Shown piece by piece: positions 16,445 through 25,999 of a stretch of 38,774 nucleotides of DNA. The notes beneath the pieces are model-generated. The model ran no database searches and was not told where the DNA came from. It saw only the letters and a list, made by a program, of their open reading frames with translations. Made by a program: the position numbers and the translations under genes. Each line of letters starts with the position of its first letter. The stretch's first letter is position 1. Origin of the DNA: Actinophytocola xanthii (lineage in GTDB: Bacteria > Actinomycetota > Actinomycetes > Mycobacteriales > Pseudonocardiaceae); assembly GCF_001921205.1 (NCBI RefSeq), contig NZ_MSIE01000090.1, positions 1 through 38,774 on the forward strand. The letters are read 5' to 3'.

Positions 16445-18451
16445 ATGGCGAACCAGCTGGCCGACGCGACGAGCCCGTACCTGCTGCAGCACGCCGACAA
16501 CCCGGTGGACTGGCGGCCGTGGTCGGAGGAGGCGTTCGCCGAGGCCCGGCGGCGCGACGTGCCGGTGCTGCTCTCGGTCGGCTACGCGGCCTGCCACTGG
16601 TGCCACGTCATGGCACACGAGTCCTTCGAGGACGACGGCACCGCCGAGATGATGAACGCCTGGTTCGTCAACATCAAGGTGGACCGCGAGGAGCGCCCCG
16701 ACGTCGACGCGGTGTACATGACCGCCACCCAGGCGATGACCGGCCACGGCGGCTGGCCGATGACCTGTTTCCTGACCCCGGACGGCGCACCGTTCCACTG
16801 CGGTACCTACTACCCGCCGCTGCCGCGACCGGGGATGCCCTCGTTCGGTCAGGTTCTGCGGGCCGTGCACGACGCCTGGACCTCCCGCGACGCCGACGTC
16901 CGCGAGGCCGGCGGCCGCATCGTCGACGAGCTGGCCAAGCAGACCGCCGCTCTCCCCCCGGCCGTGGTGGACGCCGAGGTGCTGGCCGGCGCGGCGGCGG
17001 CGATGCTGCCCGAGTACGACCGCGAGCACGGCGGGTTCGGCACCGAACCGAAGTTCCCACCCTCGATGGTGCTGGAGTTCCTGCTGCGCCACCACGAGCG
17101 CACCGGCTCGGTCGAGGCGTTGTCGATGGTGCGGGGAACGGCCGACGCGATGGCCGACGGCGGCATCAACGACCAGCTCGACGGCGGTTTCGCGCGGTAC
17201 AGCGTCGACGCGGGCTGGGTGGTGCCGCACTTCGAGAAGATGCTCTACGACAACGCCCTGTTGCTGCGGCTCTACGCCCACCTCGCGGTGCGCACGCGCT
17301 CCCCGCGGCACCGGGAGGTCGCCGCTCAGACCGCCGAGTTCCTGCTCCGGCGCCTGCGCACCCCCGAAGGCGGTTTCGCCGCCTCGCTGGACGCGGACAC
17401 CGAGGGTGTCGAGGGCCTGACCTACGCCTGGACCCCCGCCCAGCTCCGCGAGGTGGTGGGGGCCGACGACGGGGCCTGGGCCGCGGAGCTGCTCGGCGTC
17501 ACCGAGGCCGGCACGTTCGAGCACGGCACGTCGACCCTGCGGATGCTGCGCGAGCCGGAGGTCCCGGCCCGCTGGGCGCGGGTGCGGGAGGCGCTGCTGG
17601 CGGCCCGCGACCGCCGTCCCCAGCCAGGGCGCGACGACAAGGTCGTGACGGCGTGGAACGGCCTGGCGATCGGCGCGCTCGCCTATGCCGGGACCGCCCT
17701 GGGCGAGCCGAGGTGGGTGGCGGCCGCCGCCGGGGCGGCGGAGCTGGTGACCTCGCTGCACCTGGTGGACGGCCGCCTGCGCCGGGCGTCCAGGGACGGC
17801 GTGGCCGGCGAGGCCGCCGGGGTGCTCGAGGACTACGGCTGCCTCGCCGAGGGACTGCTCGCGCTGCACCAGGCCACCGCGGAGGCGCGCTGGCTCGAGG
17901 TCGCGACGACGCTGCTGGACGTCGCGCTGGACCACTTCGCCGACCGGGAGAACGACGGGGCCTTCCACGACACCGCCGACGACGCCGCGGCGCTGGTGTG
18001 GCGTCCCTCCGACCCGAGCGACAACGCGAGTCCGTCCGGCGCGTCGGCGACCGCCTCGGCCCTGCTCACGGCGTCGGCGCTGGTCGGCCCGGAGCGCGCG
18101 GGGACCTACCGGGAACGGTGCGAGGCGGCCGTCGCCCGGGCCGGCGTGCTCGCCCAGCGGGCGCCGCGGTTCGGCGGCCACTGGCTCTCGGTGGCCGAGG
18201 CGCTGGCCGCCGGCCCGCTGCAGGTGGCCGTCGTCGGCGAGGAGACCGACGACCGGTTCACGGCCCTGGTCGACGCCGCGATCCGGCACGCGCCGGGCGG
18301 AGCGGTGGTCCAGGCCGGAGCGCCGGGGGCGACGCCGCTGCTGGCCGACCGCCCGCTGGTGGACGGCCGACCGGCGGCCTACGTGTGCCACGGCTACGTC
18401 TGCGACCGCCCGGTCACCGAGGTCGCCGACCTGCTGGCCGCCCTCGCCTGA
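16445..18451 (+). CDS. DUF255 thioredoxin-like protein (YyaL/SPATA20 type)
   Basis: A 668-residue protein. The N-terminal thioredoxin-like DUF255 domain has [19 protein letters not shown] with the CxxC at C50-C53. The rest is an alpha-helical toroid of the glycoside hydrolase-like type with [43 protein letters not shown], and typical N-acylglucosamine epimerase-like repeats. The biochemical role is unknown. ATG 16445 has GAGAGGG upstream. It is the Rv1084 counterpart by position. Confidence 0.93.
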   Translation: MANQLADATSPYLLQHADNPVDWRPWSEEAFAEARRRDVPVLLSVGYAACHWCHVMAHESFEDDGTAEMMNAWFVNIKVDREERPDVDAVYMTATQAMTGHGGWPMTCFLTPDGAPFHCGTYYPPLPRPGMPSFGQVLRAVHDAWTSRDADVREAGGRIVDELAKQTAALPPAVVDAEVLAGAAAAMLPEYDREHGGFGTEPKFPPSMVLEFLLRHHERTGSVEALSMVRGTADAMADGGINDQLDGGFARYSVDAGWVVPHFEKMLYDNALLLRLYAHLAVRTRSPRHREVAAQTAEFLLRRLRTPEGGFAASLDADTEGVEGLTYAWTPAQLREVVGADDGAWAAELLGVTEAGTFEHGTSTLRMLREPEVPARWARVREALLAARDRRPQPGRDDKVVTAWNGLAIGALAYAGTALGEPRWVAAAAGAAELVTSLHLVDGRLRRASRDGVAGEAAGVLEDYGCLAEGLLALHQATAEARWLEVATTLLDVALDHFADRENDGAFHDTADDAAALVWRPSDPSDNASPSGASATASALLTASALVGPERAGTYRERCEAAVARAGVLAQRAPRFGGHWLSVAEALAAGPLQVAVVGEETDDRFTALVDAAIRHAPGGAVVQAGAPGATPLLADRPLVDGRPAAYVCHGYVCDRPVTEVADLLAALA

Positions 18452-18522
18452 GCCGCACCCTGCTCGTCCACCCGCAGTGAACATCCTGGCGATGACGCCT
18501 GCGCGCAGTAAGCTGAGTATCG

Positions 18523-18539
18523 ATGTAATCATGTAAGTC
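18523..18539 (+). promoter_or_regulatory. Tandem repeat ATGTAATC-ATGTAAGTC upstream of the RHH-like gene
   Basis: The 6-mer ATGTAA occurs twice in tandem at 18523 and 18531, 8 bp apart, in a small AT-rich island ending 19 bp before the ATG at 18558. It is probably an operator or part of the promoter of the next gene, which itself looks like a DNA-binding protein and might be autoregulated. Confidence 0.4.
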
Positions 18540-18557
18540 AGCCGTACGGAGGCTGCC

Positions 18558-19190
18558 ATGTTCGGACAATGCGGGGTGGATGAGCAGATGGGACCGAGAG
18601 GACACCGGTGGGGTCCCGGTCGCGGCTGGGGCGGGCCGGGTGGCCGGGGCCGGGGTCGCGGCGGGTGGCAGCAGGCGGACCTGCCGTCGGCGGACGACGC
18701 GTCGGCGTGGTTCAGCGGACGGCTGCCCGACGGCTGGTTCACCGAGCCGCCGATGGTGGTCGTGGACCGCGAGGAGATCACGGTGGTGGGCCAGCTCCCG
18801 CCGCTGGAGGGCGAGTTCGCCGACGAGGCGGCCAGGTCGGCCGCCGAGTCCGGCCGGATCAGCCGCTTTCGCGAGGAGACGCGGGAGGAGCGGATCGAGA
18901 TCGCCCGGCAGGCCGAGCACCGCTACGGCCGCAAGGTGGCGTGGGGCGCACGCCTCGGTGAGACCGAGGAGCTGTTCACGACGCTGTCGGTGCCGGTGAT
19001 GACGAGGCTGCGGCAGGAGGAGCGGCTGATCCTGGACACCCTGGTGGACGCGGGGGTGGCCCGCTCCCGTTCCGAGGCCCTCGCCTGGGCGGTCCGCCTG
19101 GTCGGCGAGCACGCCGAGGAGTGGCTGACCGAGCTCCGCTCGGCCATGTCGAAGGTGGACGACCTGCGGGCCAAGGGGCCGGAGCTCTAG
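18558..19190 (+). CDS. Gly/Arg-rich protein with a C-terminal RHH-like domain
   Basis: A 210-residue protein. The start (residues 11-38) is very rich in Gly and Arg and includes GRGRGG, reminiscent of nucleic-acid-binding tails. Residues about 141-183, TTLSVPVMTRL then LDTLVDAGVARSRSEALAWAV, match the strand-helix-helix pattern of ribbon-helix-helix DNA-binding proteins such as CopG/ParD antitoxins. In most such proteins the domain is N-terminal and the protein short, so the position near the end is odd. No toxin gene follows. GGAGG lies 7 nt before ATG 18558. I infer a transcription or chromatin-type regulator; the family is not one I can name. Confidence 0.72.
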   Translation: MFGQCGVDEQMGPRGHRWGPGRGWGGPGGRGRGRGGWQQADLPSADDASAWFSGRLPDGWFTEPPMVVVDREEITVVGQLPPLEGEFADEAARSAAESGRISRFREETREERIEIARQAEHRYGRKVAWGARLGETEELFTTLSVPVMTRLRQEERLILDTLVDAGVARSRSEALAWAVRLVGEHAEEWLTELRSAMSKVDDLRAKGPEL

Positions 19191-19236
19191 GCGTTCGACA
19201 ACGCGGGCTCCGCACCGCCAGGAGCGCGAAACCGCC

Positions 19237-19271
19237 GTGCGGGGCGCCGGCTCACCTCCGGCGCTCCGCAC
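19237..19271 (+). terminator. Hairpin terminator after the RHH-like gene
   Basis: GTGCGGGGCGCCGG and CCGGCGCTCCGCAC form a 14-bp stem with one G-U pair and a 7-base loop, 46 bp beyond the stop codon. Confidence 0.7.
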
Positions 19272-19395
19272 GCTCGCTCACCTCCCGGTAGCCGGGCGGC
19301 GGCATCGGTAGTCGAAGCGGATCGACGCCTGTGGCCGCGCATTTTTCCGGGGACGGGTATTCTCGGCCTCACACAGCGTGGATGGGGTTGCAGCG

Positions 19396-19674
19396 ATGGC
19401 CGTGGGGTCTCGAGTTGCGGGTGTGCTTCCGCTGGCCGGCGCGTCGGTGGCAGCGGTGGCGTTGGCGGGGGTCGCGGTGTTCACCGTGCACCAGGCGGGG
19501 TGCGGCGACCCGGGCCGTTACGTGCAGCACGACGACGGGCAGGTCGAGCTGGTCGACAGCTGTATCGACCCCGCCCGCCTGCCGAACCCCGACAAGTACC
19601 AGAACACGCCGGAGCCGGCCGAGCCCGCGATCAACGAGCTGGCCGGCGACGACCGGGTGGTTCAGGCGCCCTGA
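19396..19674 (+). CDS. Small exported or membrane-anchored protein
   Basis: A 92-residue protein. Residues about 5-33 form a hydrophobic segment (VLPLAGASVAAVALAGVAVF) typical of a signal anchor. The rest is acidic, with Cys36 and Cys55 possibly forming a disulfide, and a Pro-rich end. There is no lipobox. ATG 19396 is chosen; GTG 19378, in frame, is a possible start. TATTCT at 19359-19364 may be a -10 box. It converges with metB. Function unknown. Confidence 0.6.
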   Translation: MAVGSRVAGVLPLAGASVAAVALAGVAVFTVHQAGCGDPGRYVQHDDGQVELVDSCIDPARLPNPDKYQNTPEPAEPAINELAGDDRVVQAP

Positions 19675-19687
19675 GCGGCGCCGACGG

Positions 19688-20845
19688 TCACGACAGAGCC
19701 TCCAGCAGGTCACCGACCAGGTCGGTGCCGTCCTCGATGCCCACCGAGAGCCGTACGACGTCCCCGGACACCTGCAGCGGCGAGCCCGTCGTGCTGGCGT
19801 GGGTCATCCGGCCCGGGTGCTCGATCAGCGACTCGACGCCGCCCAGCGACTCGCCCAGGATGAACAGCTTCGTGCGGCTGACGACCTCGAGGGCCGCCTC
19901 CTCGCCGCCGGCCACGGCGAACGACACCATCCCGCCGAACCGGCGCATCTGCTTCGCGGCGATCTCGTGGCCGGGGTGGTCCGGCAGCCCGGGGTAGTAG
20001 ACCTTGGTCACCCGGGAGTGCCCGACCAGCGCCTCGACCACGCGCTCGGCGTTGTCGCTGTGCCGCTCCATCCGCAGCGCCAGGGTCTTCGCCCCGCGCA
20101 TGGTCAGCCAGGCGTCGAACGGGCCGGGTACCGCGCCGACCGCGTTGCGCAGGAAGCCGAACCGCTCGTGCAGCTCGTCGTCCGAGGTGATCAGCGCGCC
20201 GCCGACCACGTCCGAGTGGCCGCCTAGGTACTTCGTCGTCGAGTGCAGCACGACGTCGGCGCCCAGGCCCAGCGGCGACTGGAGGTAGGGCGTGGCGAAG
20301 GTGTTGTCGACGACGAGCCGCGCCCCGGAGACCGCCGCGACCTGCGCGAGCGCCGCGATGTCGGCGATACCGAGCAGCGGGTTGGTCGGGGTCTCGCACC
20401 AGATGACCCTGGTGTTGGGCTGGACGGCGGCGCGGGCGGCGTCGACGTCGGCCAGGTCGATCGTCGTGTACTCCACGCCCCAGAGCGCGAGCACCTTGTC
20501 CAGCAGCCGGAACGTGCCGCCGTAGGCGTCGCCGCCGAGGATGACGTGGTCGCCCGGACGGGCCAGGGACCGCAGGGCGACGTCGGCCGCGGCCATGCCG
20601 GACGCGAACGCGAGCCCGTGCCGGCCGCCCTCCAGGGAGGCGAGCGCCTCCTCGAGAGCGGTTCGAGTCGGGTTGGCGGTGCGGGAGTACTCGTACCCGC
20701 CCGCCCGCAGTCCACCCACGCCGTCCTGGGCGAAGGTGGACGTGGCGTAGATCGGCACGATGACCGAACCGGTCTGCGGATCAGGCCGCTGACCAGCATG
20801 AATAGCACGAGTCTCGAAGCCCCATCGGCTCACGTCGTCCGCCAT
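19688..20845 (-). CDS. metB: Cystathionine gamma-synthase
   Basis: A 385-residue PLP enzyme of the Cys/Met metabolism family, making cystathionine from an activated homoserine and cysteine. It has the [11 protein letters not shown] motif (about 51-61), the aspartate in VVDNTFATP and the PLP-binding Lys205 in [12 protein letters not shown]. The family also covers cystathionine gamma-lyase; the MetB call rests on length, on the [11 protein letters not shown] region, and on the neighbourhood with cbs. The ATG at 20845 has TACCCT 6 nt upstream and no ribosome-binding site. Same position as Rv1079. Confidence 0.92.
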   Translation of the reverse strand: MADDVSRWGFETRAIHAGQRPDPQTGSVIVPIYATSTFAQDGVGGLRAGGYEYSRTANPTRTALEEALASLEGGRHGLAFASGMAAADVALRSLARPGDHVILGGDAYGGTFRLLDKVLALWGVEYTTIDLADVDAARAAVQPNTRVIWCETPTNPLLGIADIAALAQVAAVSGARLVVDNTFATPYLQSPLGLGADVVLHSTTKYLGGHSDVVGGALITSDDELHERFGFLRNAVGAVPGPFDAWLTMRGAKTLALRMERHSDNAERVVEALVGHSRVTKVYYPGLPDHPGHEIAAKQMRRFGGMVSFAVAGGEEAALEVVSRTKLFILGESLGGVESLIEHPGRMTHASTTGSPLQVSGDVVRLSVGIEDGTDLVGDLLEALS

Positions 20846-20851
20846 GGCACC

Positions 20852-20857
20852 AGGGTA
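20852..20857 (-). promoter_or_regulatory. Putative -10 box of metB
   Basis: TACCCT on the minus strand ends 6 nt before ATG 20845; leaderless transcript inferred. The strong terminator at 20914-20950 upstream isolates metB from the preceding gene. Confidence 0.4.
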
Positions 20858-20913
20858 CGGCTCAGCACTCGAGATCCCATGATCTGGGAACAGACGGGTG
20901 AGCGGGAACAAAG

Positions 20914-20950
20914 GAGAACGCCGGTGGGCACCTGGCCCACCGGCGTTCTC
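20914..20950 (-). terminator. Strong terminator after the DUF5336 gene
   Basis: GAGAACGCCGGTGGGC and GCCCACCGGCGTTCTC give a perfect 16-bp stem with a 5-base loop, 18 bp beyond the stop codon of the DUF5336 gene. On the minus strand a CTTTGTT stretch follows it. Confidence 0.85.
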
Positions 20951-20968
20951 ACAGGTGTTTTTCTCGCG

Positions 20969-22183
20969 TCACCACTGCTGCGGGGGCTGACCACCCTGCT
21001 GCGGGGGCTGGCCGAAGCCGCCCTGCTGCTGGCCGCCGAACCCCTGCTGGGGCGGCTGCTGGCCGAACCCGCCGGACGGAGGGCCGCCGTGGCCCTGCTG
21101 GGGCTGACCGAACCCGCCCGAGGGCGGGCCGCCGAAGCCACCGGGACCACCCGAGCCGGCCAGGGAGGAGTCTCCGCCGAGGAACTTCTTGGTCTGCGGG
21201 AGGAAGCCCAGTGCTCCGATCGCGCCGGCGATGACACCGGCGACGAGGCCCCAGACGGTGATGTTCGGGGTGTCGGTCAAGCCACCTTCGATGTTGCCGA
21301 ACAGGATGAGCTCGAACACCGCGAACACGATCATCAGCGCACCAGCCGCCACCAACACCGTGCTGGCGAGCTTGTGCTTGCGGTACACGAGGAACCCGCC
21401 GGCGATGGCGGCCAGCCCGCCGAGCAGGACCCCGATCGTGCACAGCCAGAGCAGGCCGGGCGCCGGCAGCCCGGCGGTGTCTATGACCTCCGCGGGATAG
21501 CTGTTGTACACCTCGGAGTAGTCGCTGATGTCGCCGAAGTCGACCAGCGCGAAGATCACCGCCAGCAGGCCGAACAGGGCCGCCAGGCCGGCCAGACCCC
21601 AGGCGGCCATCTGGGTGTTCTGACCCTGCCCGCCGAAGTTCGGACCCGAACCGAGGCCCTGCTGCTGGGCGAAACCGCCGGACGGCGGCTGCTGACCGAA
21701 CCCGCCCGGAGGCTGCTGGCCGAACCCCGCGGGGGGCTGGTGGCCGGAGTAGGGAGCGGGCGGGCCGTAGCCGGGCGGTGGCTGCTGGCCGAACCCACCC
21801 TGCTGCCCGTAGCCGCCGGGTGGCTGCTGACCGGGGAAGCCCCCGGACTGCGGACCGGCGTCAGCCCCGGGCGGCGGGGCGTAGGGCGGCTGCTGGGGAG
21901 GCAGCGAGCCGGGCGGGACCATCTGCGTGGCGCCGGCGTCCTGACCGTGTTGCTGGCCGAACTGGCCGGGGCCCACGACCTGCGTCGCACCCGAGTCCGC
22001 GCCGCCGGAGTGCTGGCCGGGGTGGATCGCCTGCGTGCGCTCCACTCCGTCGGCGCCGGTCTGGGAGCCCTGGTTCTGCGGCGAGTCCTGGTGGGACGGC
22101 CGCCCGGACTGGTGCTCGCCTTCCCCGTGCTGCGATGGCTGGCCGCCCTGCCATGGCTGGTTCGGCGGCTGCGGAGAGCTCAT
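20969..22183 (-). CDS. Gln/Gly/Pro-rich DUF5336 membrane protein (34 kDa antigen type)
   Basis: A 404-residue protein. Its first 185 residues are low-complexity, rich in Gln, Pro and Gly, with a repeated GGFGQQPP-like unit. Residues about 190-345 hold four hydrophobic helices matching the DUF5336 domain of the mycobacterial 34 kDa antigenic protein (Rv0954). The C-terminal tail repeats GGFGQ/PPSGG elements again. The family is membrane-bound and of unknown function, related to cell envelope or growth. ATG 22183 is the first in a sensible context (SSPQPPNQPW). It sits between metB and cbs, where M. tuberculosis has the proline-rich antigen Pra (Rv1078); this gene may fill the same slot. Confidence 0.85.
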   Translation of the reverse strand: MSSPQPPNQPWQGGQPSQHGEGEHQSGRPSHQDSPQNQGSQTGADGVERTQAIHPGQHSGGADSGATQVVGPGQFGQQHGQDAGATQMVPPGSLPPQQPPYAPPPGADAGPQSGGFPGQQPPGGYGQQGGFGQQPPPGYGPPAPYSGHQPPAGFGQQPPGGFGQQPPSGGFAQQQGLGSGPNFGGQGQNTQMAAWGLAGLAALFGLLAVIFALVDFGDISDYSEVYNSYPAEVIDTAGLPAPGLLWLCTIGVLLGGLAAIAGGFLVYRKHKLASTVLVAAGALMIVFAVFELILFGNIEGGLTDTPNITVWGLVAGVIAGAIGALGFLPQTKKFLGGDSSLAGSGGPGGFGGPPSGGFGQPQQGHGGPPSGGFGQQPPQQGFGGQQQGGFGQPPQQGGQPPQQW

Positions 22184-22278
22184 CGGGTTCCAACCCCTCT
22201 TCGACTTTGTCAAGTGCGTTCGGGGCAACGCTAGTCCATTGGGTGGCGACCTGCCGGAAAGGCTCCGCCGTAACCTGC

Positions 22279-23658
22279 TCAGGACCGTCCGGCGAGGAAG
22301 CCGAGCAGGTCCTGACGGGTGACGACGCCCGCGGGCTTGCCGTCCATCAGCACCAGCGCGCCGTCGGCGGTGGACAGCGCCTCCATCGCCGCCGTCACCT
22401 GCTCACCGGCACCGATCGTGGGCAGCGGCGGCGACATGTGCATGGCGAGCCGGTCGGCCAGCGCGGCCTTGCCGGTGAACAACGCCTCCAGCAGGTCCCG
22501 CTCGTTCACCGCGCCGACGACCTCGGCCGCCATCACCGGGGGCTCGGCGTTGACCACCGGCATCTGGCTCACGGCGAACTCGCGCAGGTAGGCGACGGCG
22601 TCGGCGACGGTCTCGGTGGGGTGCGCATGCACGAGCGCGGGCATGGCCCCACCGGTGCCCTTGCGGCGCAGCACGTCCCCCACCGTCGCGCCCGAGTGCT
22701 CGGGCGGGAGGAACCCGTAGGAGGCCATCCAGTCGTCGTTGAACACCTTGGTCAGGTAGCCGCGGCCACCGTCCGGGAGGAGCACGACGACCAGGTCGTC
22801 CGGGCCCAGCCGACGCGCCAGCCGGATGGCGGCGGCCGCCGCCATCCCGCAGGATCCGCCGGTCAGCAGGCCCTCCTCGCGAGCCAGCCGGCGGGTGTAC
22901 TCGAACGACTCGCGGTCGGACACGGGGATGATCTCGTCGGCGACGTCCCGGTCGTAGGTCTGCGGCCAGAAGTCCTCGCCGACCCCCTCGACCAGGTACG
23001 GGCGGCCACTGCCGCCGGAGTACACGGAGCCCTCGGGGTCGGCGCCGATGATCTTCACCCGACCGTCGGACACCTCCTTGAGGTAGCGGCCGGTGCCGGA
23101 GATCGTGCCGCCGGTGCCGACGCCGGTGACGAAGTGGGTGATCCGCCCGTCGGTCTGCCGCCAGATCTCCGGGCCCGTCGAGTGGTAGTGGCTCTCCGGG
23201 TTGTTCGGGTTGGCGTACTGGTTGGGCTTCCAGGCGTTCTCGATCTCGGTGACCAGCCGGTCGGAGACGTTGTAGTAGGAGTCGGGGTGCTCCGGCGGGA
23301 CGGCGGTCGGGCACACCACCACCTGAGCGCCGTAGGCCTTGAGCGCGTTGCGCTTGTCCTCGCTGACCTTGTCCGGGCACACGAACACGCAGCGGTACCC
23401 CTTGCGCTGGGCGACGATGGCGAGCCCGACACCGGTGTTGCCGCTGGTGGGCTCCACGATCACCCCGCCGGGGCGGAGCTGGCCGGAGGCCTCGGCGGCC
23501 TCCACCATCCGCAGCGCGATCCGGTCCTTGACGCTGCCCCCCGGGTTGAAGTACTCGACCTTCGCGAGGACCGTCGCGGACACCCCCTCGGCCAGCGAGT
23601 TGAGCTTGACCAGCGGCGTGTTGCCGACCAGGTCGATCACATGCTCGACGTACTCCAC
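22279..23658 (-). CDS. cbs: Cystathionine beta-synthase
   Basis: A 459-residue PLP enzyme that joins serine and homocysteine to cystathionine. The catalytic fold has NTPLVKLN, the PLP Lys44 in NPGGSVKDR, EPTSGNTGVGL and GVGTGGTISGTGRYLKEV. Residues about 335-459 hold two CBS domains (VGDVLRRKG, and AMEALSTADGALVLMDGKPAGVVTRQDLL). It has no N-terminal haem motif. GTG 23658 follows AAGGAG with a 5-nt spacer. The first stop lies 95 bp before the DUF5336 gene. Counterpart of Rv1077. Confidence 0.95.
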   Translation of the reverse strand: MEYVEHVIDLVGNTPLVKLNSLAEGVSATVLAKVEYFNPGGSVKDRIALRMVEAAEASGQLRPGGVIVEPTSGNTGVGLAIVAQRKGYRCVFVCPDKVSEDKRNALKAYGAQVVVCPTAVPPEHPDSYYNVSDRLVTEIENAWKPNQYANPNNPESHYHSTGPEIWRQTDGRITHFVTGVGTGGTISGTGRYLKEVSDGRVKIIGADPEGSVYSGGSGRPYLVEGVGEDFWPQTYDRDVADEIIPVSDRESFEYTRRLAREEGLLTGGSCGMAAAAAIRLARRLGPDDLVVVLLPDGGRGYLTKVFNDDWMASYGFLPPEHSGATVGDVLRRKGTGGAMPALVHAHPTETVADAVAYLREFAVSQMPVVNAEPPVMAAEVVGAVNERDLLEALFTGKAALADRLAMHMSPPLPTIGAGEQVTAAMEALSTADGALVLMDGKPAGVVTRQDLLGFLAGRS

Positions 23659-23878
23659 CTGTGCTCCTTATTCACCGGACGTGCCTCCGCACGTCGCGAG
23701 CGTAACCCCGTCGCTCTAGCACGAGACCATCAGTCGTGCCCAGCCCGCTCGAGATGACCTTGAGTAGCTCACTAGTGACGTCGGACACACTGCGAAAAGG
23801 CTACGAAACCTCGCATCGTCGATCTCCGGGGCGATGTAACAGAGATCCGGTGGTCTACTGCTCAACCAGGGAGGCGGC
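23659..23878. other. Divergent intergenic region, cbs and SGNH hydrolase
   Basis: 220 bp separate cbs and the SGNH gene. It must hold both promoters; I see no clear boxes except an AT-richer stretch around 23770-23850 with CACTAGTG (23770-23777), a short palindrome. Confidence 0.4.
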
Positions 23879-24703
23879 ATGGCAGGACTGCGGCTCGTCC
23901 GGGCGCTGGTGCTCGGCGCCGGTTGGGTCGGTGGGCTGACGGGGGCGGCGTACGGCCTGCTCAGCGGTCAGTCGAGGCGCGCGCGGACGATCATCGGCAA
24001 GGCCAGGGGCCTGCCGCTCAACGCTGACGGCGTGTACCTGCCCGACGGCCGGGGCCCGGTCGCCGACGAGCCGGCCGAGGTGCTCTCGTTCATGGTGCTC
24101 GGGGACTCGCTCGCGGCGGGGCTCGGCGCGGAGACGCCCTGTCGGCTGCCCGGGGTCATCCTCGCCCGGGGTCTTGCCGCGAGGTCCGGGCGGCCGGTGC
24201 GGCTGACCACGCACGCGATGAGCGGGTCGCGGACGACCGACCTGGCCGCGCAGGTCGACCTGGCGCTGATCGACCCGCCGGAGCTGGTGTTCGTCATCGT
24301 CGGCGGCAACGACGTGACCACCCGCAAGCGCGTCCGGACCTCGGCCGAGGCACTCGGCCGGCACGTGTGCCGGTTGATGCGGGAAGGCAGCACGGTGGTC
24401 GTCGGCACCTGCCCCGATCTGGACATCATCCAGCCGATACCGCAGCCCCTGCGCACGGTCGCGTCTCGCTGGGGGCTCGCCCTCGCCCGGGCACAGCGCC
24501 GCGAGCTGATACGGGTCGGGGCGCACCCGGTCTCGGTCGCCGCGCTGATCTCGCCGGAGTTCCGCCGCCGGCCGCGGGAGCTGTTCAGCGAGGACCGCTT
24601 CCACCCCAACGGCGCCGGGTACGAGCTGGCCGCGAAGGTGATGCTCGGTCCGCTGTGTGATGCTGCCGGTCTGTCGGGTCGCGGGGAGCTTACTCACAGG
24701 TAA
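23879..24703 (+). CDS. SGNH/GDSL-type hydrolase, membrane-anchored
   Basis: A 274-residue esterase-like protein. The N-terminus (about residues 7-28) is a hydrophobic anchor. The four SGNH blocks are present: FMVLGDSLAAG with Ser77, a Gly in block II, VGGNDV (Asn144), and FSEDRFHPNGAGY with Asp239 and His242. It probably acts on an acyl ester outside the membrane. Its place next to the thiolase matches Rv1075c. GGGAGG lies 6 nt before the ATG. Confidence 0.9.
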   Translation: MAGLRLVRALVLGAGWVGGLTGAAYGLLSGQSRRARTIIGKARGLPLNADGVYLPDGRGPVADEPAEVLSFMVLGDSLAAGLGAETPCRLPGVILARGLAARSGRPVRLTTHAMSGSRTTDLAAQVDLALIDPPELVFVIVGGNDVTTRKRVRTSAEALGRHVCRLMREGSTVVVGTCPDLDIIQPIPQPLRTVASRWGLALARAQRRELIRVGAHPVSVAALISPEFRRRPRELFSEDRFHPNGAGYELAAKVMLGPLCDAAGLSGRGELTHR

Positions 24704-24741
24704 CCTCGTCCCAGGGCATTCACCGACGAGGGAGTTGCGCC

Positions 24742-25962
24742 ATGCCAGATGCGGTCATCGTTTCCGCCGTCCGGTCCCCCATCGGCCGAGCCGGAAAGGG
24801 CTCGCTGGTCGACATCCGGCCCGACGACCTGGCCACCCAGATCGTGCGAGCGGCGCTGGACAAGGTGCCGGAGCTCGACCCGACCGACATCGACGACCTC
24901 ATGCTCGGCTGTGGCCTCCCCGGCGGGGAGCAGGGCTTCAACATGGGCCGCGTGGTGGCGGTCGAGCTCGGCTACGACCACCTGCCCGGCTGCACGGTGA
25001 CCCGCTACTGCGCGTCCAGCCTGCAGACCACCCGGATGGCCTTCCACGCGATCAGGTCGGGCGAGGGTTCGGTGTTCGTCAGCGCCGGCGTGGAGACGGT
25101 GTCGCGCTTCGCCAAGGGGAGCTCGGACAGCTGGCCCGACACGCACAACCCCCTGTTCGCCGAGGCGGAGACCCGCACCGCGACTGCCGCGGCCGAGGGC
25201 GCGGGCGAGTGGCACGACCCCCGCGAGGACGGCGCGGTGCCCGACGTCTACATCGCGATGGGCCAGACGGCGGAGAACCTGGCGCTGGCCAAGGGCGTGA
25301 CCCGGGAGGACATGGACCACTTCGGTGTCCGCTCGCAGAACCTGGCGGAGGAGGCGATCAAGGCGGGCTTCTGGGCCAGGGAGATCACCCCGGTGACCCT
25401 GCCCGACGGCCGCGTGGTCGACACCGACGACGGCCCCCGCCCCGGCGTCACCTACGAGAAGACCTCCACCCTGCAGCCGGTGTTCCGTCCGGACGGCCGG
25501 GTGACCGCCGGCAACTGCTGCCCGCTCAACGACGGCGCGGCCGCGCTCGTCGTGATGAGCTCGGACAAGGCGGCGGAGCTGGGCCTGACCCCGCTGGCGA
25601 GGATCGTGTCGACCGGGGTCTCCGGACTGTCGCCGGAGATCATGGGCCTCGGCCCGGTGGAGGCGTCGAGGCGGGCGCTCGCGCTGGCCGGCATGACCAT
25701 CGACGACATCGACCTCGTGGAGATCAACGAGGCGTTCGCCGCGCAGGTGATCCCGTCCTACCGGGAGCTGGGGATCGACCCCGACAAGCTGAACGTGAAC
25801 GGCGGCGCGATCGCGGTCGGCCACCCGTTCGGCATGACCGGGGCGCGGATCACCACCACGCTGATCAACTCGCTGCGGTGGCACGACAAGCAGTTCGGCC
25901 TCGAGACGATGTGCGTCGGCGGCGGCCAGGGCATGGCGATGGTGATCGAGCGGCTCAGCTGA
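24742..25962 (+). CDS. Acetyl-CoA acetyltransferase (thiolase)
   Basis: A 406-residue thiolase. The acyl-accepting Cys90 is in [13 protein letters not shown], the catalytic His361 in [10 protein letters not shown], and the second Cys391 in [12 protein letters not shown]. It makes or cleaves acetoacetyl-CoA or 3-ketoacyl-CoA. By position and type it is the counterpart of FadA3 (Rv1074c). A GAGGGAG lies 8 nt before the ATG. Converges with the reductase gene over a clear hairpin. Confidence 0.95.
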   Translation: MPDAVIVSAVRSPIGRAGKGSLVDIRPDDLATQIVRAALDKVPELDPTDIDDLMLGCGLPGGEQGFNMGRVVAVELGYDHLPGCTVTRYCASSLQTTRMAFHAIRSGEGSVFVSAGVETVSRFAKGSSDSWPDTHNPLFAEAETRTATAAAEGAGEWHDPREDGAVPDVYIAMGQTAENLALAKGVTREDMDHFGVRSQNLAEEAIKAGFWAREITPVTLPDGRVVDTDDGPRPGVTYEKTSTLQPVFRPDGRVTAGNCCPLNDGAAALVVMSSDKAAELGLTPLARIVSTGVSGLSPEIMGLGPVEASRRALALAGMTIDDIDLVEINEAFAAQVIPSYRELGIDPDKLNVNGGAIAVGHPFGMTGARITTTLINSLRWHDKQFGLETMCVGGGQGMAMVIERLS

Positions 25963-25967
25963 GCGGC

Positions 25968-25997
25968 CTCGGGCCTCCCCCGCCGGGGAGGCCCGAG
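25968..25997. terminator. Bidirectional terminator after the thiolase
   Basis: CTCGGGCCTCCCC and GGGGAGGCCCGAG form a perfect 13-bp stem with a CGCC loop, squarely between two convergent stop codons. Confidence 0.85.
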
Positions 25998-25999
25998 CT

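Noticed and set aside
21000-22180. Repeated DNA in the DUF5336 gene resembling a CRISPR or minisatellite array
   Set aside because: The repeats are irregular codon-level repeats of Gly/Gln/Pro units within one reading frame, without uniform spacers.
23736-23939. 67-codon frame between cbs and the SGNH gene
   Set aside because: No ribosome-binding site, and its end overlaps the SGNH gene's start codon and hydrophobic anchor.
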